From positions 1-12,361 of the forward strand of contig JAAUYW010000116.1 in NCBI GenBank assembly GCA_014804915.1: a stretch of 12,361 bases of DNA, read 5' to 3'. Source of the DNA: Desulfovibrio sp. (lineage in GTDB: Bacteria > Desulfobacterota > Desulfovibrionia > Desulfovibrionales > Desulfovibrionaceae). Positions 7,502 to 12,361 of the stretch are shown here, piece after piece. Numbering within the stretch: position 1 is the stretch's first letter; the number at the start of each line of letters is the position of its first letter. Made by a program: the position numbers and the translations under genes. Below the pieces are notes generated by a model. It was not told the origin of the DNA, did not search any database, and worked only from the letters and a program-made list of their open reading frames with translations.

Positions 7502-8299
7502 CTAAAGAATTTGATTCAGGAATTGGCGAAGGCGGGGATGCCTTGGAGACGTGAACAGGGTTTCTGGCGCCCCGGCTTCCACAATCTGGCCCTGATCCAT
7601 AAAAATAAGCCTGTCTGCGACTGTGCGAGCAAAGCCCATCTCATGGGTTACACAAATCATGGTCATGCCTTCTTCGGCAAGCGTTACCATTACATCCAGA
7701 ACTTCGCCCACCATTTCAGGATCAAGCGCCGATGTGGGCTCATCAAAAAGCATGATGGATGGTTGCATGGCCAGCGCCCGCGCGATTGCGACGCGCTGCT
7801 GCTGTCCGCCGGAGAGCATGGCAGGATAGACATTGGCCTTTTCGCTGATGCCCACTTTTTTCAGCAGGGCCAAGGCGCGCGCCTCCGCCTCCTCCACGCG
7901 CAGATGCAAAAGCCGCATGGGCGCCATGGTCAAATTCTGGAGCACGGTCTTGTGGGGAAAAAGGTTGAATTGCTGAAAAACCATCCCCAGATTGCGGCGA
8001 ATGAGATTGATATTTTTGGTCGGATCATTGATGTTCTCGCCACGAACCAGAATTTCGCCCTTGTCAATCTCCTCCAGCCTGTTTATCGAGCGCAGCAGGG
8101 TTGACTTGCCTGAACCAGAAGGGCCGATGATCACGAGCCTCTCCCGCGCTGTCACATCAAGGGAGACATCCTGAAGCGCAGGCAGCTGGCCAAAATATTT
8201 CCAGACATGCGAAATGCGGATTATGGGGTCCTGACTTTCCGGGACAGCCTTTGCGGGATTGGCTTGCGCCTGCCCGACAGTTTCTTTATTCTCTGTCAT
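7502..8299 (-). CDS. Polar amino acid type ABC transporter ATPase (GlnQ/HisP-like), apparently orphan
   Basis: The ATP-binding subunit of an importer, 265 aa from the chosen ATG. Seen: Walker [10 protein letters not shown] (59-67), Q-loop [16 protein letters not shown] (107-122), [14 protein letters not shown] (162-175), Walker [13 protein letters not shown] (182-193) and switch His219 in VTHEMGFAR. The [12 protein letters not shown] and THEMGFAR strings are typical of the polar amino acid uptake (GlnQ/HisP/GltL) group. About 25 poorly conserved residues precede the ATPase fold. The frame extends to a TTG at 8335, but that TTG is also the start of a TTGACA hexamer, so ATG 8299 is preferred. 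Usual partners (two permeases and a binding protein) are absent: the flanks are mnmA and the divergent ccm operon. It is the first gene of the minus-strand operon. The substrate is unknown. Confidence 0.9.
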   Translation of the reverse strand: MTENKETVGQAQANPAKAVPESQDPIIRISHVWKYFGQLPALQDVSLDVTARERLVIIGPSGSGKSTLLRSINRLEEIDKGEILVRGENINDPTKNINLIRRNLGMVFQQFNLFPHKTVLQNLTMAPMRLLHLRVEEAEARALALLKKVGISEKANVYPAMLSGGQQQRVAIARALAMQPSIMLFDEPTSALDPEMVGEVLDVMVTLAEEGMTMICVTHEMGFARTVADRLIFMDQGQIVEAGAPETLFTSPRHPRLRQFLNQIL

Positions 8300-8305
8300 A
8301 TCCAA

Positions 8306-8335
8306 GACATAAAGCGATTGCAAATCCCCTGTCAA
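8306..8335 (-). promoter_or_regulatory. Possible promoter TTGACA-N18-TATGTC for the minus-strand operon
   Basis: On the minus strand a perfect -35 hexamer TTGACA (8335 down to 8330) is followed after 18 bp by TATGTC (8311 to 8306), which matches TATAAT at its first three bases only. Transcription would start at or within a few bases of the ATG at 8299, giving a nearly leaderless mRNA. The -35 is convincing and the -10 is weak, so this may be coincidental. A start from the TATAAT copies at 8384-8402 is the alternative. Confidence 0.3.
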
Positions 8336-8362
8336 GCCGCATTAATTTTTTTGCGATATTGA

Positions 8363-8391
8363 TTGCGTAAAACCGGCTGTAGGATTATAAA
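8363..8391 (+). promoter_or_regulatory. Candidate promoter for the ccm operon (TTGCGT-N17-TATAAA)
   Basis: TTGCGT (8363-8368) and TATAAA (8386-8391) are separated by 17 bp, the optimal sigma-70 spacing. The -10 matches five of six bases, and the -35 matches only the important TTG. The start point would be near 8398, leaving a leader of about 50 nt before ccmE. A second, better -10, TATAAT at 8399-8404, lies 13 bp downstream but has no good -35. Either or both may be used. Confidence 0.45.
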
Positions 8392-8403
8392 TCCAGATTA
8401 TAA
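8383..8403. repeat. Direct repeat GATTATAA x2, within overlapping dyads
   Basis: GATTATAA occurs at 8383-8390 and again at 8396-8403, a 13-bp period. The first copy sits in the inverted repeat GGATT-ATA-AATCC (8382-8394). The second sits in the perfect 8-bp palindrome ATTATAAT (8397-8404). Each copy therefore carries a -10-like hexamer on both strands: TATAAA and TATAAT on plus, TATAAT twice on minus (8389-8384 and 8402-8397). It may be a shared bidirectional promoter core or an operator. Confidence 0.6.
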
Positions 8404-8441
8404 TAGTTGGCTTTGGCATTGCCTGCCTTTTACCATACCCC

Positions 8442-8446
8442 GGAAG
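8442..8446 (+). promoter_or_regulatory. Ribosome binding site of ccmE
   Basis: GGAAG ends four bases before the ATG at 8451. It is a reasonable but close Shine-Dalgarno match, and it supports this ATG as the start. Confidence 0.55.
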
Positions 8447-8450
8447 CGCC

Positions 8451-8849
8451 ATGAAAAAAACAACGCGCATTTATCTGCTTGCATTTGGATTGCTCGCAGC
8501 CGGCCTGGGCTATCTGTTTGTGTCCGGACTTGGCGAAAACAGCGTCTATTTTCTCAATGTCTCGGAAGCCATGGCTGCCGAGCCTGACAAACTCCGCCAG
8601 GCCAGACTTTTCGGCCTCGTGTCCCCGGCCGATCTCAGTCACTCCACAGGCTCGCTTGCCTTCAGGCTGGTGGACAAGGATGATTCCTCCCTGCGCATTC
8701 CTGTCGTCTACACCGGCATAGTGCCGGATGCCTTCAAGCCAGGCGCAGAAGTAATTGTGGAAGGGGGAATGAATTCGGAAGGTCATTTCAGGGCCAAAGC
8801 ATTGATGACCAAGTGTCCTTCGAAGTACCAGAAAGAAAATCGCTCCTGA
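8451..8849 (+). CDS. ccmE: Cytochrome c maturation heme chaperone CcmE, CxxxY variant
   Basis: A periplasmic, membrane-anchored heme chaperone that receives heme from CcmC and passes it to CcmF for attachment to apocytochrome c. It has 132 aa. One N-terminal membrane anchor (about 7-25) is followed by the OB-fold region: VYFLNVSEAM (32-41), ARLFGLVSPADL (51-62), SLAFRLVDKD (68-77), IPVVYTGIVPDAFKPGAEVIVEG (83-105). Where classical CcmE has the heme-binding His in HxxxY, this protein has KCPSKY, so Cys122 and Tyr126 form CxxxY. This variant is known from Desulfovibrio and archaeal CcmE proteins, where the Cys serves as the heme attachment residue. ATG 8451 has a GGAAG ribosome site just upstream. 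ccmF starts 3 bp after the TGA. It is the first gene of the plus-strand ccm operon. Confidence 0.95.
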   Translation: MKKTTRIYLLAFGLLAAGLGYLFVSGLGENSVYFLNVSEAMAAEPDKLRQARLFGLVSPADLSHSTGSLAFRLVDKDDSSLRIPVVYTGIVPDAFKPGAEVIVEGGMNSEGHFRAKALMTKCPSKYQKENRS

Positions 8850-8852
8850 TTA

Positions 8853-10727
8853 ATGGCCGTTTTTTCCTATATTTGCCTTTTGACGGCCTTTCTGGCGTCC
8901 CTTGGGGGAGGTTGCGCGGCGCTGCTGCAACTGTGGGAAAACCGTAAAACCTGCTCCGCTATTGTCCAGAAAGCGCACTGGCTGGTTACCTTTTGCCTGC
9001 TGGCCGCCTCTGCCGGCCTTTTGCATGTCCTGTTCTGGCAGGATTATGGCGTTGAATATGTGGCAGCCTATACGGATCGCCTGCTGCCCATATTTTACAG
9101 GCTCACTGCTTTCTGGGCCGGCCAGCCTGGCTCGATGCTCTTCTGGGCGCTGGTTACCGCCATTGCCGGCAGCTGCTTCGCTCCGCTTTGCGGCCGCCAG
9201 GCGCCAGCAACGCGCTTGTGGTACTGGTCTTTCTTTTATGCGATAATGACTTTTTTCTGCCTCATCCTCACAGGCTGGAGCAATCCATTCCTTATGCTTG
9301 CGCCTGCTCCCCTGGATGGCCAGGGTCTCAATCCCCTGCTCCAAAATCCGGGCATGATCTTCCATCCTCCCCTGCTGCTTATGGGCTATGCAGGATTCAT
9401 CGTTCCGGCCTGCCTTGGCCTGGCCCAGTTACTGGCGCCTGATGCCAGCAATCCTGTCTGGTATCGCCAAAGCCGCCCTTTCTGGCTCCTCTCCTGGATT
9501 TTTCTTACAGCCGGCATCATCCTGGGAGCCTGGTGGGCCTATATGGAACTCGGCTGGGGCGGCTATTGGGGCTGGGATCCAGTTGAAAATTCCTCGCTGC
9601 TCCCCTGGCTGCTTGCTACCGCCGCAATTCACGTCCTGGCCATCAGCCGCCATTCCGGCAAGCTGAACCGCGCCGCAGTCACACTCATGGCCCTGGCCGT
9701 AGCCAGCGCCTTTTTTGCCACTTATCTTACCCGCAGTGGCGTAATCCAGTCTGTGCACGCCTTTGGCGATGGCGGTGTGGGCACGCCCCTTCTGCTCTTC
9801 ATTCTCGCGTTTCTTCTTGTAGCCCTGACTGTGCCGCTCCTGGCCCCTGCCTCCGGCCAGGAGCTTGCCGCTCCGCTCAGCCGTGAAGGCGCATTAATTC
9901 TCACGGCCTGGATTCTTCTTGCTCTCACCGCAATAATCTCGCTGGCAACCATGTGGCCAGTGCTAAGCAGACTCTGGACAACTACTGCCCAGGGTCTTGA
10001 CCCGTCTTTTTACAATCGGGTCTGTCTGCCGCTCGGCGTTTTTTTGCCCTGCCTGCTCGCCATTTGCATGGCTCTTGGGTGGCAACGCGGCCTGAAAAAC
10101 CATATTCTGCCCATTGTGGCTCTATGCGCCTTTGTCCTCGCATTTTGCGCATTCTGGGTTCTGGGCTACCATAAGCCCCTTGCCCTTGTGGCCGCTTCCG
10201 CTGCCCTGGCGGCGCTCTGCGCGATGCTTGCAAAAGCAGCAGACAGGCGGCTATTCCATAATAAAACCAGACTGGCGGCCCTGGGCGCGCATCTGGGTTT
10301 TGCCATCCTCTGCCTGGGCGTGGCATTTTCCGGCGCCTACACGGTCAAGAAGGAAATGCTGCTCGCGCCTGGGCAGAGCGATGCAATAAGCGGCTGTGTG
10401 ATTACCCTGAACTCCATTGAAGAAGGCGAGCGTCCAGGCTACAACTTCCTGCAAGCCAATTTGAGCGCTGTCAAGGATCACAAATCTCTGGGCCTCCTTA
10501 AACCAGAGAGACGCATTTACGCAAAATTCGGCGATATGCAGTTTTCGGAAGTGGACGTCCTTTCCGGCCTTGGCCGCGATGTTTACGCATCGCTTCTGGG
10601 CATGGATGAAGAGCATCGCGTGCTTGTGGAAATCTCACTGGAACCGCTGGTCAACTGGATCTGGATTGGGGGCAGCCTCATGTGCCTTCTGCCGCTATTG
10701 GGCCTTGGCGGGCGCAAATCTTCTTGA
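8853..10727 (+). CDS. ccmF: Heme lyase subunit CcmF
   Basis: A large inner-membrane protein of the heme handling family that takes heme from holo-CcmE and attaches it to apocytochrome c. It has 624 aa, slightly shorter than E. coli CcmF (about 647). The tryptophan-rich heme-binding segment is at about 227-252 (WWAYMELGWGGYWGWDPVEN, then SSLLPW). The four expected heme-ligand histidines are all present by alignment to the known pattern: His171 in MIFHPP, His260 in TAAIHVL, His302 in IQSVHAFGD, and His480 in LGAHLGFA. Many hydrophobic segments run through residue 495, followed by a periplasmic part and a final span near 608-620. One W of the usual GGWW string is Tyr238. The ATG at 8853 follows ccmE by 3 bp, and the TGA is 2 bp before ccmA. 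Confidence 0.97.
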   Translation: MAVFSYICLLTAFLASLGGGCAALLQLWENRKTCSAIVQKAHWLVTFCLLAASAGLLHVLFWQDYGVEYVAAYTDRLLPIFYRLTAFWAGQPGSMLFWALVTAIAGSCFAPLCGRQAPATRLWYWSFFYAIMTFFCLILTGWSNPFLMLAPAPLDGQGLNPLLQNPGMIFHPPLLLMGYAGFIVPACLGLAQLLAPDASNPVWYRQSRPFWLLSWIFLTAGIILGAWWAYMELGWGGYWGWDPVENSSLLPWLLATAAIHVLAISRHSGKLNRAAVTLMALAVASAFFATYLTRSGVIQSVHAFGDGGVGTPLLLFILAFLLVALTVPLLAPASGQELAAPLSREGALILTAWILLALTAIISLATMWPVLSRLWTTTAQGLDPSFYNRVCLPLGVFLPCLLAICMALGWQRGLKNHILPIVALCAFVLAFCAFWVLGYHKPLALVAASAALAALCAMLAKAADRRLFHNKTRLAALGAHLGFAILCLGVAFSGAYTVKKEMLLAPGQSDAISGCVITLNSIEEGERPGYNFLQANLSAVKDHKSLGLLKPERRIYAKFGDMQFSEVDVLSGLGRDVYASLLGMDEEHRVLVEISLEPLVNWIWIGGSLMCLLPLLGLGGRKSS

Positions 10728-10729
10728 TC

Positions 10730-11359
10730 ATGCCACAGACTGCCGTGCTTACGCTGCAGGGCGTCGCCAAGTTTTATGGCGACAAACTGATTTTTCGCAA
10801 CCTGAATTTTTCAGCCATGCCCGGGCGTCTTTACCTCATCCTCGGTTCCAATGGCTCCGGAAAAAGCACGTTGCTGCGCATAATGGCAGGTCTTGCAAAA
10901 CCAGAAGCAGGACTCGTCAACAAGGCTGCCGGCTTGCGCATTTCCTATCTTGGACACGCGACTTTTCTGTACAACCATCTTACCGCAATGCAAAATCTTC
11001 GGTTCTGGAGTCGCGCCCAGGGGCTTGGGCTTGGGGATGCCGAACTTTCAAGACTGCTCGAGAAAGTGGAGCTGGGGGCATACGCGCATGAAAAAGCCCG
11101 CATATTCTCACGCGGCATGGCGCAGCGCCTAAATTTTGCCCGCTGCCTTTTGCAACGTCCCCGGCTGCTGTTGCTCGATGAGCCATTCACTGGCCTGGAT
11201 AGCCGCAGCCAGGCATTACTGGCCAGCGAGCTTGCCGCTCTCAAGCAGGACGACACCTGTATTATGCTCGTCAGCCATGCCCCGCAAGCTGACGGAAAGC
11301 TCGCCGACCATATTTACACAATTTCCGAACGGCAGCTTCAGGAAAAAATGCCATGTTGA
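10730..11359 (+). CDS. ccmA: Heme exporter ATP-binding protein CcmA
   Basis: The ATPase of the CcmABC complex, which uses ATP to release holo-CcmE from CcmC. It has 209 aa, normal for the family. Seen: Walker A GSNGSGKST (39-47), YLGHATFLYNHLTAMQNL (73-90), a loop typical of CcmA (LGH...K..LT..ENL in others), signature FSRGMAQRLNFAR (126-138), Walker B LLLLDEPFTGLD (147-157 region) and switch His183 in VSHA. The frame is open to a GTG at 10682, but those residues lie within ccmF. ATG 10730, 2 bp after the ccmF stop, gives the expected N-terminus (MPQTAVLTLQGVAKFYG). It overlaps ccmB by 7 bp. Confidence 0.96.
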   Translation: MPQTAVLTLQGVAKFYGDKLIFRNLNFSAMPGRLYLILGSNGSGKSTLLRIMAGLAKPEAGLVNKAAGLRISYLGHATFLYNHLTAMQNLRFWSRAQGLGLGDAELSRLLEKVELGAYAHEKARIFSRGMAQRLNFARCLLQRPRLLLLDEPFTGLDSRSQALLASELAALKQDDTCIMLVSHAPQADGKLADHIYTISERQLQEKMPC

Positions 11360-12027
11360 AACTGGCTACGGCCGTCGCCCAAAAAGACTTGCTCACCATG
11401 CTTGCCAGCGCTGGCAACTTGATTCAGGCTGTATTGCTGGGGCTGCTCCTGATTTTCATTTTCAGCCTCTCCCTTGCGCCAGGGGAACTCGCGACTCCCC
11501 AGGAAGGCGCCACCATTTTCTGGCTTGGATCCGCTTTTTGCCAGATCCTCATATTCAATCAGCTTTACGCGCTTGAAGAAGCCAATTCCAGCCGCCTGGG
11601 ACTCCTCCTCATTGACGCGCCGCCACAGGCCATCTGGCTTGGCAAGTCCTGCGCGGGCTTTTGCCTTTTGCTTTTTTCGCAACTATTCTTTTTGCCTGGC
11701 ATAGTTATTTTTCTTGCGCAGGATTTCTCGGGGGAGGCCATTGGCTGGGCTGCGCTGCCTCTGGTCGATGCAGGCATGGCTGTTGCCGGCGGGTTGCTGG
11801 GCAGTCTGGCGCATGGCCAGAGTGGCAGGGATACCTTGCTTGCAGTTCTCGTCTTTCCGCTCCTGTTGCCGCTTTTACTGGCAGGCATTGGCCTTTTGGG
11901 CGCAGCCCTGGGTGCTCCTGAGAGCGGGCTCCTGAAAAACTGGCTGGGCATTGGCGTTGCTTTTGACGCGATCTTCGCAGCAGCTGGCCTGGGGTTGTTC
12001 GGTTTTATCTATCAGGGGGATGAATGA
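11353..12027 (+). CDS. ccmB: Heme exporter membrane protein CcmB
   Basis: The membrane partner of CcmA in the CcmABC complex. It has 224 aa, the usual length. Six hydrophobic segments lie at about 22-41, 53-72, 99-121, 135-152, 162-186 and 197-219. Family features seen are an N-terminal cytoplasmic amphipathic stretch with QKDLL (10-14), the loop LYALEEANSSRLGLLL (71-86), corresponding to the L-x3-F-x2-D-x2-DG-x-L-E region of CcmB, and the Pro-containing fifth span VFPLLLPLLLAG (167-178). The ATG lies inside the 3' end of ccmA (7-bp overlap), and its TGA overlaps the ccmC ATG as ATGA, so translation is coupled on both sides. The identification rests on family pattern plus position between ccmA and ccmC. 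Confidence 0.94.
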   Translation: MLKLATAVAQKDLLTMLASAGNLIQAVLLGLLLIFIFSLSLAPGELATPQEGATIFWLGSAFCQILIFNQLYALEEANSSRLGLLLIDAPPQAIWLGKSCAGFCLLLFSQLFFLPGIVIFLAQDFSGEAIGWAALPLVDAGMAVAGGLLGSLAHGQSGRDTLLAVLVFPLLLPLLLAGIGLLGAALGAPESGLLKNWLGIGVAFDAIFAAAGLGLFGFIYQGDE

Positions 12028-12361
12028 TCGCGGCATTTCTGGCGCTGGCCGGAGGCGCCGGGCTTGCATTTTGCCAGTGGCTTGTTTATGCATGGACGCC
12101 TGTAGAGGCTACGCTCGGCCCTATCCAGAAAATTTTTTATATGCATCTGCCGCTGGCCCTCTGGGCAATGGCAAGCTTCTTTCTCGTTTTTCTGGGCTCC
12201 ATACTCTGGCTCTGGCAGCGTAAACCCGCATTTGACTGGCTGGCCGCAGCAGCGGCCGAGCTTGGAGTTCTGTTCAGCGGCCTGACGCTTGTCAGCGGCA
12301 TGATTTGGGCAAAACGCTCCTGGGGCGTATGGTGGACCTGGGACCCGCGACTGACAACCGC
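12024..12361 (+). CDS. ccmC: Heme-handling protein CcmC (5' part; runs off window)
   Basis: An inner-membrane protein that binds heme and loads it on CcmE. The first 112 codons are visible, out of an expected 220-250. The reading frame begins at ATG 12024, overlapping the ccmB stop by 4 bp, and is open to the window edge. Seen: three hydrophobic segments (about 3-22, 43-63 and 77-95), FYMHLPLAL with His41 at the position of the first heme-ligand His of CcmC, and the WWD motif WGVWWTWDPRLTT (100-112) at the extreme end. Both features are diagnostic for the CcmC/CcsA heme handling family, and the short N-terminal region before the WWD motif fits CcmC rather than CcmF. The second ligand His would lie beyond the window. 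Confidence 0.95.
   Translation, partial: MIAAFLALAGGAGLAFCQWLVYAWTPVEATLGPIQKIFYMHLPLALWAMASFFLVFLGSILWLWQRKPAFDWLAAAAAELGVLFSGLTLVSGMIWAKRSWGVWWTWDPRLTT

Larger units (their letters stand above)
8300..8450. other. Divergent intergenic region between the ABC ATPase and ccmE
   Basis: This is the only gap in the window without a gene, 151 bp if the ATPase begins at ATG 8299. It must hold the promoters of both operons. It is more AT-rich than its flanks, with a run of seven Ts near 8346-8352 and the two GATTATAA copies described separately. I see no RNA gene, riboswitch-like fold or intrinsic terminator here. Confidence 0.8.

Noticed and set aside
7511..8104. 197-codon plus-strand frame rich in His and Gln
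   Set aside because: It is antisense to the ATPase, whose Walker A, LSGGQ and Walker B motifs are all in place. It is a composition shadow.
8300..8335. Upstream TTG start for the amino acid type ATPase
   Set aside because: The TTG belongs to a perfect TTGACA hexamer, and the 12 extra residues are not family-like. ATG 8299 is simpler.
10682..10729. GTG start giving CcmA 16 more residues
   Set aside because: It would lie within the ccmF 3' end and adds no conserved sequence. ATG 10730, 2 bp after the ccmF stop, gives the standard length.
11951..12223. 90-codon plus-strand frame over the ccmB/ccmC junction
   Set aside because: It is out of frame with both genes. ccmC starts at 12024 in another frame with a clear His and WWD motif and runs to the window edge.

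Overview
The window is about 12.4 kb of moderately GC-rich, very densely coding bacterial DNA with one real intergenic gap, roughly 8300-8450. Gene content points to a deltaproteobacterium (Desulfobacterota), most likely in or near the Desulfovibrionaceae. The main reason is a System I cytochrome c maturation cluster in the order ccmE-F-A-B-C, with a CcmE that carries Cys in place of the heme-binding His (CxxxY), a variant described for Desulfovibrio. The lineage call is inferred from gene features, not from a database search.

Layout. (1) 1-549, plus strand: the C-terminal part of a CpsG/ManB-type phosphomannomutase that began before the window. (2) 533-8299, minus strand: seven genes packed with overlaps or gaps of no more than 9 bp, apparently one operon. 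In transcription order they are a polar amino acid type ABC ATPase, mnmA (tRNA 2-thiouridylase), an 801-aa fusion of two GT4-like glycosyltransferase modules, a single GT4 glycosyltransferase, a Wzm-like ABC-2 permease, a Wzt-like ATPase with a C-terminal glycan-binding domain, and a 110-aa DUF4214-like protein. The last gene converges on manB and overlaps its 3' end by 17 bp. (3) 8300-8450: divergent promoter region with two GATTATAA repeats that place near-perfect or perfect -10 hexamers on both strands. (4) 8451-12361, plus strand: ccmE, ccmF, ccmA, ccmB and the 5' part of ccmC, also tightly coupled.

How the genes work together. The glycan genes form an ABC-transporter-dependent surface polysaccharide module: ManB would supply mannose-1-phosphate for GDP-mannose, the three GT modules would build a lipid-linked glycan on the cytoplasmic face, and Wzm/Wzt would export it. 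No polymerase-sized enzyme, chain-terminating enzyme or ligase is visible, so the locus is either split or makes a short glycan. The ccm genes deliver heme to apocytochromes c: CcmA, B and C load heme on CcmE, and CcmF transfers it. The CxxxY CcmE predicts the reduced System I variant.

I saw no RNA gene, insertion sequence, CRISPR array or phage gene. The most notable points are the CcmE variant, the doubled glycosyltransferase, the symmetric divergent promoter and the small DUF4214 protein at the end of the glycan operon. I found no convincing wholly new system.
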